Origin: Funneliformis mosseae
Taxonomy: Eukaryota > Glomeromycota > Glomeromycetes > Glomerales > Glomeraceae
Length of the DNA stretch: 25,834 bases
NCBI GenBank assembly: GCA_910592005.1
Contig: CAJVPP010000821.1
Coordinates: forward strand, 1 to 25,834
Direction: 5' to 3'
Shown here piece by piece: positions 1-9,791 of this stretch; the first letter of the stretch is position 1, and the number at the start of each line of letters is the position of its first letter. Below the pieces are notes generated by a model that did not search any database, was not told the origin of the DNA, and saw only the letters and a list, made by a program, of their open reading frames with translations. The translations under genes were made by a program, and so were the position numbers.

Positions 1-928
1 AAATTTGTAATAAGTATAGGTAATAATTAGTTCCATTCTTTTGTAAATTCTCTTTTTAACTCTCTAATTGATCGAATTTTTTTTTTATATATTAATTTTC
101 ATTAACCTTCAAATATTTTCCATAGGGTTTTGGTCTGAAAACATTGATAGTCAAGAAAGTATCTCAATGCTATTTTCTTTCTTTCATTTTTTTATGATTT
201 TTGATTGATGTTTTGGATCATTATTTTTTTATAAAATCTAATCTATGTTATCTTTACCAAAAAATTTAAAGATGGAAGTCAGAAGACCCTGCTCATAAAT
301 AGTACACATAAATTCAGTATTAAGGTTTCTCTAAAAGCAAAATAACTTACCAAATCTAGAAGCAGAAAAACATCTCTAAACATGAACTTTTGGTAGATGT
401 TTAACAGAACGAAATACTTTTTTTCTACCAGAAAACTGCCAAACTTTTTTTTGATGTATATAATTGAAATGTACTCTCATCTGTAAAAATAACTTGATTC
501 TAATCCAAAATTATTATGTTTTTTTACCCATTGCAACCTTTTTTTTCAATGGTTTTCTTTAAGTAAAGGTTTAGAAATTTTATTATTAAACTTTCCTTCA
601 GACTTATAAAGGTGTCGCCTTACTGTTTCTACACTAAATCCAATACCTCTTTCTTCCATTTATTCTTGTATTTGAATGGCTATTATTTTATATTCTTTCT
701 CTACCATCTTTACAATCTTATCATCTTGTTTTACAGATATTATACAAGGTCACCCAGTCTTTCTGAAATACTTAGATCCCGATTTTTATGATATCTTTTA
801 ACTTAATAAATAGTTATAGACTTACTACAATATACCTGTTTAACAATAAATCCAAAACTAAACTTTAGACCAGCTGGATGCTTACGTAAAAAGTCAATTT
901 TATATCATTTTTCTAAAGAAAGCTCCAT
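1..928 (-). pseudogene. Tc1/mariner DDE transposase, broken
   Basis: This is the relic of a cut-and-paste transposase. The candidate start codon (926-928, minus strand) begins MELSLEK and is followed at once by a stop. Reading leftward with several frame changes gives the Tc1 landmarks in order: the N-terminal helix-turn-helix region with KHPAGLKFGF (about 840-880), the RRHLYKSEGKF segment (about 590-620), RLQW followed by TDEST (first catalytic Asp at 479-481), RKKVFRSVKHLPKVHV (about 370-430), NNDPKHQSK (second catalytic Asp at 217-219) and DQNPME (catalytic Glu at 118-120). Stops and frameshifts occur throughout, so no protein can be made. The C-terminal end is cut off by the window edge. 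The family is firm because the DDE residues and their spacing are all recognisable. Confidence 0.85.
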
Positions 929-1106
929 TTTTCAAGCGAAAGTTTGATGATCATCTAAATTTTTTTTTTGTATCATTAACACTTATAAATTTACAGGTGA
1001 TCATATATTATATTACATTATATTCCTGGAAAGTTTAAAATTTAAGGGGTAGTTATATAATAATTTTAGACAATTTCAGACGGTCAGATATTTATGACTG
1101 TTACTG
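1..1106 (-). mobile_element. Tc1/mariner element, 5' part, decayed
   Basis: The left edge of the window lies inside a Tc1/mariner transposon read on the minus strand. The outer end is near 1106, where the minus strand reads CAGTAACAGTCATAAATATC, a typical CAGT-type Tc1 terminus. From there leftward come about 180 bases of terminal region and then the transposase remnant. The opposite end is outside the window. The TA target duplication expected beside CAGT is not visible at 1107 (the plus strand reads TGATTT), so it has either mutated or the boundary is off by a few bases. Confidence 0.8.
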
Positions 1107-2015
1107 TGATTTCATAATATTATTATCATTATCAATTTGTCAATTAGAAGAAGATTCAGATTAATCATTTACTTGAAGTTTTACTAAAACAGTTAAGAAT
1201 AAATTAAATAAGCCAATAAATCAAATGAAAATATTGCTAATTATAATATAATGATTTTGGATTATCAACAATAGGAATTCTATATTAGAGAATTCATATT
1301 TACATCATCCTTGTCTTTATGAATTATTAAAAAGTAGTATTTATTTATTATCATCCACCAACAAGTTGAAGGATTATTTAATGAATTAGATTTAAAAACA
1401 CATCCCAACATGAAAGATCTCAAGGAATCAAACTAAGATTAACTGCAACAAAGATTGCTCACTTTCAGAGATACAAGAAAATCAACCAAATGAAGTTCAA
1501 GCATCACATCTTTTTGAAAGATGTTTGGAAAATAAGTACAATACATTTTTTCGCATTTGTATATAGTAAACTTATTTTATTATAAACTTAACTAACAAAA
1601 ATAGCGAAATTACTAGCGTGTCATACGAAACGCATTTCTGCGATATGTGAGACTATACATGTATTTGATATTATTACCACCCCAAAGTTCCATCATAAGC
1701 GGATCGAGTAGCATTTAAAAGGACTGTTAATTGTAACTCATCAATCATAAAGACATGTCAGGCTTAAATTCTCAAACAATATAAGATTATCCGTCCTTAA
1801 TCGCCACTAACTGTCCAAATATTACCGTGACAACGCCAATGCTTACAAAACTTCAGTATTATTGTTCCATGTTAGTTTTTCGTTCTGTCTTTATATCATA
1901 CAAAAAAGATCAAATTGATATAGCTTAATTATGTTTATTGAATACAGAAGAAATACAGAAAATACGTCATTAAAATAAAAACAAAATTTTCAATTTACTA
2001 CTTCTCAATAAAAGT
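1107..2015. other. Intergenic, no intact gene
   Basis: No gene is supported here. On the plus strand about 1440-1560 there is a readable stretch of roughly 37 codons (DCSLSEIQENQPNEVQ onward, ending at a TAG near 1567), preceded in a shifted frame by ELDLKTHPNMKDLKESN. It looks like an eroded coding fragment, possibly from a transposon, but I do not recognise it. A minus-strand AATAAA at about 1933-1938 could serve the exons to the right. Confidence 0.4.
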
Positions 2016-3402
2016 TCAAATGAAATAATCAATAGTTAACGCTCCTTCCACTTCTTCATTGATATCATTTTCAACTAGATCGGATAGATATTTCTTCTGC
2101 TTTAATGGTAGAAGAACTTGCCTTTAACTTCAAAGGAGACCTTCTCATCAACTGATATAACTAGTAATACAAAAAATTTTTGTCATTGAACTTTTCACTA
2201 TTCTCTTTGGCTGAATAAATCATTTAATAATATTTATTAAAATTAGACATTCTGTCCAGTCATCCGAAAATTGCTTCGACCGATCCTTCCTTTTATCAAT
2301 CCCTTCTTGGGATTGAGTGGCCGCATCATAGGCTCCGGCGCGATATACGCTTTGAACTTGAGAATTTGACCTTTTTCTAAATAAGCAAAAGGCATATAAG
2401 ATCGTAGCCATATACTGCAAATACCCAGCTATATATATTAATATGTACATTGAAAACGAAAATTAGACCCATTAAGTTCCCTTAACATAACAAAAATGCA
2501 CAGAAGGAACTTCACTCGCTTAGATATCGTTGATAATTCATGTAACAATGCCTTTGAAAAGCACCAGAAGTTCAAAATAAGGCTCACCTCAACTTCCTGA
2601 CTTTCACGTATGATTTCGTTCCAATCAACATTTGCAAATATGAATAATAAAGAACGTAAGAGCAAGGAATGAAAAGTGTATTCGAATAAGTCTATATACT
2701 TGGCTAGATTCGTTTCCCCTTTTGAAGCATTACGCCACCTTATGGGAATTTTATTATGTTGAGAGTAATAAAATTATACACAGCATTTTAAAGAAATGGT
2801 ATTTTATCTTCAGTTATCATATTCACAAAAAAAAAAAAAAAATTAACTTTTTATGTTGCTTTCGTGTTACGGGATCAACACAATGAAAAATCCTTTAATA
2901 GAAGACTAATAATAATATTTCTAATGATTACTTTTCCGAAATCAAAGATAAATAAATAATAGTAATAAAAAAAAAAAAAAAAATTTTTTCAATAGCATTT
3001 ATTATAAAAAGATTTAAAGTGACAAATCAAAGAAAGAGCCATAAAATTAATAAGTTTAATAATCCATTAGGAAGATTAATATAAGAACGCAGCATATCGG
3101 TAAAGAATCAACCACAAATAACAGAGAATACGAAAATATCTGTTCAGAAATAGATAAAATATGAAATGTAAAAAAAAAAACTTTGACGGCTTAAGAATTC
3201 ACGGTATTACTTTTGTTATTGACCAGGAAAGTTATTGTGTTCTTTCTGGATCCTATGCGTAAATCGAGACCCAATTATTCTTTTACAGGGAGGTTATTAA
3301 ACTGCTTTGCTGTGGAATTAATCCATCAAAATCTAGCATAATGATAGCCACCTTCCCAATATCCCGTAAGTCATTCTCTTAAATGTCGTCATTTAAAATC
3401 AT
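2016..3402 (-). pseudogene. Unrecognised minus-strand gene, probably decayed
   Basis: Several minus-strand segments look like real exons because they are less A+T-biased than their surroundings and encode mixed, non-repetitive protein. (a) 3402-3287 starts at an ATG with a good context (AGCAAAATG), reads MILNDDI, then an in-frame TAA (3379-3381), then ENDLRDIGKVAIIMLDFDG to a GTAAAA donor. (b) About 2775-2590 reads through NKIPIRWRNASKGETN and NVDWNEIIRESQEVE to a strong GTGAGC donor. (c) About 2540-2500 has ALLHELSTISKRVK. (d) About 2380-2240 has YRAGAYDAATQSQEGIDKRK and KQFSDDWTE. (e) About 2200-2020 has two open frames, one with a TAG inside KENSEKFNDKNFLYY-LYQL, the other ending VENDINEEVEGALTIDYFI before a stop at 2016-2018. 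AATAAA follows 80 bases later. Exon joins are uncertain and I recognise no domain. Two in-frame stops argue for a pseudogene, but unplaced introns could explain them. Confidence 0.45.
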
Positions 3403-3740
3403 TTTGCTTCTTTGTTTATATGCATCAAGTAAAGTAAACAATAACAACATGTGATTATAATAAAATTGGTTGACGAGAAGCTAAACTTTTTAAAATCCAT
3501 ATGTAAAGTCTCGTGAAAATTGGCGTGTCAAGACCAATAAATAAGGATTCAAAAGGAAATGAAAGGGCGGAAACTTGTCCAATTAGTTGTCTCATTCTTC
3601 GTTTCTTTCTTTCTTTTTTTTTTTACGTGTTTCTCGCGTTCATTCTCGTATAGAATACAAAAGTGTTTTATGATAATATAATCACGTGTCACTAAATCAC
3701 TAAAACCGATTTAATTGATTAACAATACATACTAAATTGG
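3403..3740. other. Intergenic spacer
   Basis: No gene seen. The stretch lies upstream of the minus-strand exons and would hold their promoter. On the minus strand it carries a CCAAT-like ATTGG context and a purine-rich run (about 3600-3625), but nothing specific enough to name. Confidence 0.4.
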
Positions 3741-3931
3741 TGTTAATTAGCGGGGTGAAAATTTTTTGGTGGGGATTGGTTTACGGGGTACAGTTGATGT
3801 GTAGTATAAATTTCAAAATGATTTTTATTTTTAGTAGTAAAATTGAGAAATTTAAGAACTTTATACATATTATAAAGAACAATGGACATAATAAACAATG
3901 GGGTAAACCACCCCAAAAATATCAATTAACA
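3741..3931. mobile_element. Short inverted-repeat (MITE-like) element
   Basis: The ends are imperfect inverted repeats. TGTTAATT at 3741-3748 pairs with AATTAACA at 3924-3931. Further in, ATTTTTTGG and GGTTTAC on the left match the complement of GTAAACCACCCCAAAAAT on the right. The interior shows nothing coding-like. Size (191 bp) and layout fit a miniature non-autonomous DNA transposon. No clear target duplication was found, so the family is not assigned. Confidence 0.5.
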
Positions 3932-4466
3932 TCCGTTTGATTATATTCATTGTTTATTTGATTATTTATTCGACAAAAAAAAAAAAATAATAATAATAAA
4001 TAGAAGCTTTTAGAAAAAGTGAATGATACTCAATTTAGGTTTACGTATTTGATACCGTCGAATTTGTGTGGTTAATAATCAAAAACACGCGTTAGCATTA
4101 CATAGCATGCAATTAATTTTATTTTATTATTTTCAATAAAGATAGGGTAAAATGGTACCCTTTGGTGAGATGACTTTTTGATCGAATCAGTTTAAGATCA
4201 TCGTGTTACTTTATCATATGTGCTATCGCATCTATCTCTTTCATACTGGTTAGATTTGTTCTCATTTTTACGAGACTTAAACGTATCGCATACATCATAT
4301 CAACCATAAGGAGAAAAGATGTAAATATTATTTGTGGGGTAAGATAAAAGACAATTCAAAATGAAATATTCTTTGTAATCGGTATAATATGTCATCTAAT
4401 GGAAATTTCAGTTATGAATTTACTATATATTTTTAACCAAATTTAACGCGTTTTCTTAATAAACGA

Positions 4467-4487
4467 TTTTGTCCGTCGCGGACAAAA
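4467..4487. repeat. Perfect 9-bp hairpin
   Basis: TTTTGTCCG, a 3-base loop (TCG), then CGGACAAAA. The stem is perfect and much richer in G+C than its surroundings. It lies 16 bases after an ACGCGT hexamer. No T-run terminator context or coding partner is apparent, so its role is unknown. Confidence 0.6.
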
Positions 4488-4558
4488 GAAATGGCGTTGA
4501 ATGCTATACAAATCAAAACTCACAAGGTTATAATTTTCTCATTGTTCGCTTAGGAAAA

Positions 4559-4578
4559 TATATATATATATATATATA
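4559..4578. repeat. (TA)n microsatellite
   Basis: About ten uninterrupted TA units in an intergenic region. Confidence 0.85.
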
Positions 4579-5780
4579 TTTGTTAATTTGCTGTCATGAT
4601 GCTTGTTTCGATTCGTTAGAATTGTTTATAATATAAAAATTAAAGTAAAAAAAAAAGGGAACGAGATCTCAGGGTATTGACAAAGCCAAAATGATCTTGC
4701 TTTCAATTTTGTTTAATATTTGCTACATATAATTAATTTATCAACTCTAATTGGAAGAAGATAATGAAAGGGCTGAAACTTACGACAAATCTCCTGCCTT
4801 ATTCTATATCATGTAATCCATTCTATTACATTCTATTACAGTAGATACAGGTAGTGATACAAATATAATTATTGAATGAAAAAAAAAAAAATAATTAATT
4901 AACCGGAAAATTAAGAATTCTTTATTATTTATTCGTTATTAATATATTCTTTTTTCCTTTTTTTTTACACGTTTTCTTTCACTTTGAACAATTTTTACAA
5001 TGGAATCTTTGTTTCGATTTTCGTCGTGTTGTTTGTGTTGTAAATGAAATAAATAAAATAAAATGATCATTTAATTGACCAGTTTGATAACCTGTTTGAA
5101 TACCCCATGGGACTACTCGGACTGTGTAATATTGATTCGAAAATTCTTAATGCATGTGTCAAATTATTTTTTTATTTATTTTTTTTTTTTTTTTGAATCA
5201 TTTCCATTGTTATCTGTATTATCTAATACAGTGTTACATTTTTTAAGTCGAACTATTAGGCTATATTAAGATAAATTAAGCTTAAATTTAAATTCATTCT
5301 AGTTGTTTAAATATTTATTTGGTGACAGACATTAACTTCGAAAAATAATCAATTACTTTACGGATTATTGTCAAACTTTTTTTGTAATCTACAGTTATAC
5401 AATACAAGATGCACCATTATGTAGAAATCGAAATTTACACATGAGGGATGATAAATGATGCAATGATGCTTGATGAGTCCATTTTAGGTAAAGTGTGAGG
5501 GATCAACATAATGAAAAGGTATCGAAAATTATTTTTCTGTTGGTCTGTTTGGATGAAGTAAATCTTCTGGTGTGGGGAGATAGGGAATCGTGGAAATCTT
5601 GTATTGAAGAAATGGAGATTTTTTTTTTTTTTCCTCTTTTAAGGAGAAAAAGAAAAGAAAATATTTTATGTCGAAAGAATAATGAGTAGTGTTTCTGGAT
5701 TATAGTTGTAGCATAATGTTTTTTTTTTGTGGCTTACCAACCAATTAATACCTTTGAATTCCAACGTTTTGGGATCCATT

Positions 5781-5945
5781 CAGGGCTGAAAATAGGTTTC
5801 AAAAGTTCCGGAAATTTTTTTGTTGACCAAAAATTTTCCCGAAGTCTCTCCATTGTAAAATAAGTTTCAATGTATAAAAAAAACGTTTAAAAAATTCCCG
5901 GAATGTTAAAATTTCTCGGAATTTACCGACTTTGCATCAATCCTG
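5781..5945. mobile_element. hAT-type MITE with 8-bp target duplication
   Basis: The left end reads CAGGGCTGAAAA and the right end, inverted, reads CAGGATTGATGC. Both match the CAGGG-TGA start common in hAT transposons. The flanks are GATCCATT (5773-5780) and GTTCCATT (5946-5953), an 8-bp target duplication with one mismatch, the length made by hAT transposases. The 165-bp interior contains scattered TTCCGGAA- and TTCCCG-like motifs in both orientations and no coding capacity, so it is non-autonomous. Confidence 0.75.
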
Positions 5946-5953
5946 GTTCCATT

Positions 5954-6901
5954 GTTCTCGTCAAAAAAGAAAAAAAAAAAAAACGTCTTGTGGTGGTTTT
6001 ACCTCACTTCGTTCGAAAAAATTAACAATAGGCCACCATATTCCGTATTGTTTTCTGAATTAGGAATGATTGTCTACCTCGTCAAAAAAAAAAAAAATGA
6101 TTATTTATTTTATTTATATGATTATCTCTCTGAAATTTTGAAAATACAACCTCTATTGTATAATATTAACAATGGTGTAACAATTGTTTTACAAATTTAG
6201 GATAATAAATTTTTTTTCTTTAATATAACAATGATTATGTTAATATATTTTACATACCGCGTATGCATTACATATACTTACATACTACTCCTTTTTTCTA
6301 TTTCTTCTTTTCAAACTTTTCTTTTGTTTCTTAACGATTTTTAACATTACACAGCATCATAATGTATGATTTAGCATTCGAATATGCGTACTTACATGCA
6401 TTTTTTTTTTCTTGTTCTCTCTCTTTTTTTTTTTTTTTTTTTTTTTTACCATATTCTCTCACTTTTTCCCTCTCTCTAATCACAATTTAATCCTTTCTTT
6501 TGTTTGATGTGTATTTTTCCATGATTTACCGTTGATTCCCGTTATTCTAAAATAAAAAAAAAAAATGGGAAAAAATTTTTTTTTTATTCTAGACTTTTTT
6601 TTACATTAACTAATTCTAAATTTTTTTTTTTCTCATTTCAGAAAAAAAAGAGATAAAATGACCAATTTTTAGACCGATTAAAAAATTTTTTATTCCTCAT
6701 CAATACAATAAAGGTTATTTAATAAAAGTTCTTCAAATAAGAAAAAAAAAAAAAATCTCATCTTTGTTTAGTGCACGAGAATTTCATATCAAACACTCTC
6801 CTCTTCTCTTTCCTCTTCACGACTTCCTCATTATTAAATTCATTTTTTTCGTTTCTCCTTTTCTCTTTTTCTTCCTTCCTCTAAAAAATACAATTTTAAT
6901 A
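5954..6901. other. Upstream region of the HMG gene
   Basis: No independent gene. It is rich in poly-T/poly-A tracts (long T run about 6424-6446) and CT-rich stretches (about 6460-6477) typical of promoters in this kind of genome. A plausible 3' splice site lies at 6641: TTAACTAATTC as branch-point-like sequence, then a T-run and TTTCAG. This suggests a 5'-UTR intron whose donor I cannot place. Just after it, an ATG at 6658 opens a five-codon upstream frame (MTNF, stop), which could damp translation if it is in the mRNA. Confidence 0.45.
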
Positions 6902-8098
6902 ATGGGTTTGACAAATAAGTCTCTTAGATATGAAGTTCTCGTGTATTCAAAAACAAAATCTTCCCCCGATAATGAGCAACAACATCAACAAACGACCTCT
7001 ACCCTTATGGCTGATGATGATTCTTCCTCAACAAATTCAGCCGCTACGGCATTATTTGAGACTAGAGTGCAAAGGTTCCCGTGCGATAGAGAGAACATGC
7101 AACAATATTGGATACCTGAAGGTTTTCACCCTATTCTCGTCCCCCGCACTTACCTTACCGCTAATAGTCTTGTTGCTACTTCCAACTTTTCAAGACAATT
7201 GATGAATACAGAAAGGGGTAACCTCTTTTCTGGTAATGGACATCAATTACATTCCATTAATGATATTAACGACATTGAATTAAGAAGAAGAAGGAATCCC
7301 AATTTTAACAATCCCTCATCTTGTGCTAATAACGGGGGGATCATGAAGAAAAAGCGACGCAATCCCAACATGAACGTCAACGCTCTAAACCTTAATCGTC
7401 GGACGATTTTGGGTCATTCCTCACCAACCGTGAACATCAACACGGCCATTCATAGACAAAAGATAAAAGAAAGAATTTCAGCGATTCGAAATGCGGCTGT
7501 AACGATATCTTCAAGTTCCAGTTTAAAAAGTAACATCTCTTCCGATTGCGATTACATATCTCCTTCTATTAAGATTGGTGAAATGTGGAAAAATGAACCT
7601 GAAAATGTTAAGAAGCATTACGAAAGATTGGCCATTAGAAAGAAGTTCGCCCAAGCTTTGGCCTTTGAGCAAAAGATTTCTTCTTCTTCGTGCGGAAGAC
7701 CTAATTCCAAATCAATTCCTTCCTCAAATGTTCTGAGCCCACGTCAACATCACGTGAACCAGACCACTCCACCCGGTTCTTCCTACCGGCTTCCCGTTCA
7801 CAGTAATGCTGTAGAAGGAGTGAATGCTGTTAACTGCTCTAGTTCTCCTTCGAGTTCATCTATAGATAATACCGCTGTGCATATTAATAATCATCAGGAT
7901 GTTGATAATTCGTTAATTGGTCATCGATACGAAAATGCTAGCTCGGCACCTTCCTCGCCAATTACATCACTCAAACATGGCAATCGACCTATATCGGATT
8001 GGATGACGCATCCTGAAAGAGAAGTTTATGACGAAAATAGTAGTGACTTTGATTTGGACACTGACAATAATTCTACTATTAATACAATCGCTTATTAA
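6902..8098 (+). CDS. HMG-box protein with interrupted box (MATA_HMG-like)
   Basis: Intron-less frame of 398 codons from the ATG at 6902. The same frame is open further upstream, but only from a TTG and through a phenylalanine-rich stretch, so 6902 is preferred. Residues 219-250 (ISPSIKIGEMWKNEPENV onward through KKHYERLAIRKKFAQ) are clearly helices 2-3 of a fungal MATA_HMG-type DNA-binding box, with the conserved Trp at 229. The usual first helix (PNAFILYRR-like) has no good match directly before it. The best candidate is VNALNLNRR at 159-167, which would leave an insertion of about 50 residues and loss of core aromatics. Basic runs at 128-131 (RRRR) and 149-153 (KKKRR) could be nuclear signals. 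The N-terminus and the Ser/Asn-rich C-terminus look disordered; an acidic tail (DFDLDTD) lies at 382-388. Related HMG genes are greatly expanded in mycorrhizal fungi. It is probably a nuclear DNA-binding protein; DNA binding by this box is uncertain. Confidence 0.85.
   Translation: MGLTNKSLRYEVLVYSKTKSSPDNEQQHQQTTSTLMADDDSSSTNSAATALFETRVQRFPCDRENMQQYWIPEGFHPILVPRTYLTANSLVATSNFSRQLMNTERGNLFSGNGHQLHSINDINDIELRRRRNPNFNNPSSCANNGGIMKKKRRNPNMNVNALNLNRRTILGHSSPTVNINTAIHRQKIKERISAIRNAAVTISSSSSLKSNISSDCDYISPSIKIGEMWKNEPENVKKHYERLAIRKKFAQALAFEQKISSSSCGRPNSKSIPSSNVLSPRQHHVNQTTPPGSSYRLPVHSNAVEGVNAVNCSSSPSSSSIDNTAVHINNHQDVDNSLIGHRYENASSAPSSPITSLKHGNRPISDWMTHPEREVYDENSSDFDLDTDNNSTINTIAY
7556..7651 (+). other. 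HMG-box helices 2-3
   Basis: Codons 219-250 of the HMG protein. The IGEMWKNEPENVKKHYERLA core aligns directly with the second half of fungal MATA_HMG domains, where W-x-N-E-P is characteristic. Helix 1 would have to come from codons 159-168 (7376-7405), separated by Ser/Asn-rich sequence. Confidence 0.8.
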
Positions 8099-9500
8099 AC
8101 AACGAAATCGTATCGCACGCGTTCATTTCGTAATAATATGATGAAAAAAATACGTCAAAAAAAAAGAATCAATTAATAACGATGTTTAGACAATGAACAA
8201 TTTATTTTTCCGAAAAAAAAACAACGAACTCTTTCGTAATTAACGCCAAAAAAAAAAAAAACAAAAAAAAATTTTCTTTTTTTGTTTTTTTTTTGTCTTT
8301 TTTTTTTTTTTTTTTAATAAAATGTAAATATCGAAAAATATATTTTTTTTTTTTCATTCGATATAGATTATCGATAATTTTTTTCCTTTATGAATATAAA
8401 ATTTCGGAATCCTTTTTTTTAAAAATAATATTTTTAAATTCGAAAAGAAAAAAAAAAAAACTACGACCCTTTTTTTTTTGTTTGAGAGAATTTTTTTTTT
8501 TTACTCCAAAAAATTTTTTTACAGAAAAGTTAAAGAATTCCCTTAAGATTAAAAGGGTAATTATTTGAAAAAATTACCTTTTTTTTTCTTAGAATTATTT
8601 AATCTTTTTTTTTTCTTTTTCATTATACTCGTTACAATAGTGCCACTTTAATTTTTTTTCTTTAAAAAAAAAAAAACCCCCTTATAAAAAAAAACATAAA
8701 CTTTAAACTTTTTAAAAAAAAAACCAAAATTTGAAAGTAACCTTTTAAAAAAAGATTTCTTTCGTTATAAATATCATCATAAAATTTTCTTTTGTATATT
8801 TTTTCGTATATATATATATATATTTTTATAAATAATGTGTATACCTGTACATACAAGTTTTTTTTCCTTTATATTTTCTTTTTTTTAATTATGTATAAAA
8901 TTAAATCTATAGCATAACAAAATTAAATTCCTTTTTTTTTAAAAAAAAAAAAAATCCAAGAAAAAAAAAAATTCTCCCTGTGGGAGGGGGGAAAGAAAAA
9001 AAAAAAAAAAAAAAAAGAGAAGACGGGAGAGTAAATATTATTATTACATCTTTTTTAAAAAAAAATTGTTCCTATATAAATATATAGATTTTAAATTACT
9101 TTTAAGATTTATATCTTTTCCCTTTATTACCTTCTTTTTTTCTTTATTTCGATGTGTTATATAAAGACAAAAATAATTCGATATTTTTGTTATTTTTTTT
9201 TTTTATTTCGTTTTTCATCTAAAGGTAATTAGAGATAAGGAAAAGAAATGAGTTTTATTGGTAATTTATTAATTTATATATTTTCTTTTATATATTTTCT
9301 TTTTTTCTATTTCTGTACAGTATTCTTTTCCTTTTTTATATCTTAGAAATTTTTTTCAAATATTTTTTCTCTGAATTCAACTATTTCTCTTTTAAAAAAA
9401 AAAAAAATAAATAAATACTTACTACAGTCAAAAAAACTTCAAATAAAAACTTGCAGTATTCATTGAATTTCTATTTTTACAAGTGATTCCTTGCTATTGA
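8099..9500. other. Homopolymer-rich spacer between HMG and E2 genes
   Basis: No gene. It holds the 3' UTR of the HMG gene (possible AATAAA at 8316-8321), an ACGCGT at 8117-8122, and an exceptional density of poly-A and poly-T blocks, many of which abut each other as T-run then A-run. A small CTCCC-TGT-GGGAG hairpin sits at 8974-8986 before a long A-run (8996-9016). The few open frames are made of Phe/Lys/Ile from homopolymers and are not credible. Confidence 0.6.
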
Positions 9501-9512
9501 TGATTCATATAA

Positions 9513-9572
9513 TTAAAAACGCGTGTCCTCAATTTTTTTTTTTTTAAAAAAAAAAAAACGCGTTTTAATAAG
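9513..9572. repeat. Large hairpin with ACGCGT in both arms
   Basis: AAAACGCG on the left and CGCGTTTT on the right are complementary. Between them, after a short spacer, a T-run faces an A-run of similar length, so the whole can fold into a long stem. Both arms contain ACGCGT. It lies about 280-340 bases before the E2 start codon. Confidence 0.55.
9519..9563 (+). promoter_or_regulatory. Paired MluI cell-cycle boxes (ACGCGT)
   Basis: ACGCGT occurs at 9519-9524 and 9558-9563, upstream of the E2 gene, and once more in its first intron (9926-9931). In yeasts this hexamer binds the MBF (Mbp1/Swi6, Cdc10) factor, which switches on DNA-synthesis and repair genes at G1/S. A TTTCGCG motif at about 9823-9829 is similar in spirit to E2F/SCB sites. 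A UBE2T-type repair enzyme is a sensible target, but binding is inferred from sequence only. Confidence 0.45.
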
Positions 9573-9749
9573 TCATAGAATTCTTTCATGAGCTTGCCAA
9601 AAAAAAAAAAACCGGTGCAACGTAGAAATTACCGAACTTCCGAAGCGAATATTTGTTTCGGAGACTATGCGAAATCATTTTTAGTAGTGGGTTAATTCCT
9701 GCCGGAATCAAGGTCTACCCGAATTTTCCTCATTATTTTGCAGGTGCCG

Positions 9750-9791
9750 GTCACATTTCCCAATCCGGATGTGACGCAAACTTATAAATAT
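9750..9791 (+). promoter_or_regulatory. Core promoter candidate: dyad, TGACGCAA and TATA-like box
   Basis: GTCACAT (9750-9756) and ATGTGAC (9769-9775) form a perfect 7-bp dyad spaced by 12 bases, overlapping TGACGCAA, a bZIP-like site. CTTATAAATATG follows at 9781-9792 as a TATA-like sequence about 65 bases before the ATG. The arrangement fits a compact promoter for the E2 gene. Confidence 0.4.

Larger units (their letters stand above)
3932..5772. other. Intergenic, no gene seen
   Basis: About 1.8 kb without a supported coding region. It contains a (TA)n microsatellite, a perfect short hairpin (4467-4487), a GGGTA/TACCC stem at about 4145-4160, two ACGCGT hexamers (4087-4092 and 4446-4451), and several poly-A or poly-T runs (for example 3976-3987, 5181-5194, 5620-5632). 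Short open frames here are A+T-driven and show no domain. Confidence 0.5.

Noticed and set aside
3737..3940. Overlapping plus- and minus-strand open frames of 60-67 codons
   Set aside because: Both are produced by the inverted-repeat element at 3741-3931, whose palindromic ends open frames on both strands.
5075..6200. Several 64-82-codon plus-strand frames
   Set aside because: Made of Phe/Lys homopolymer translations with no domain; one lies beside the hAT MITE.
6764..6901. Upstream extension of the HMG protein by 46 residues
   Set aside because: It begins at a TTG, not an ATG, and encodes a Phe/Leu-rich run from a pyrimidine-rich leader; the ATG at 6902 is the sensible nuclear start.
6930..7202. 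Overlapping 90-codon plus-strand frame inside the HMG gene
   Set aside because: Frame shadow of the HMG coding sequence, with no domain.
8293..8856. Phe/Lys-rich open frames in the spacer after the HMG gene
   Set aside because: Direct products of poly-T and poly-A runs.
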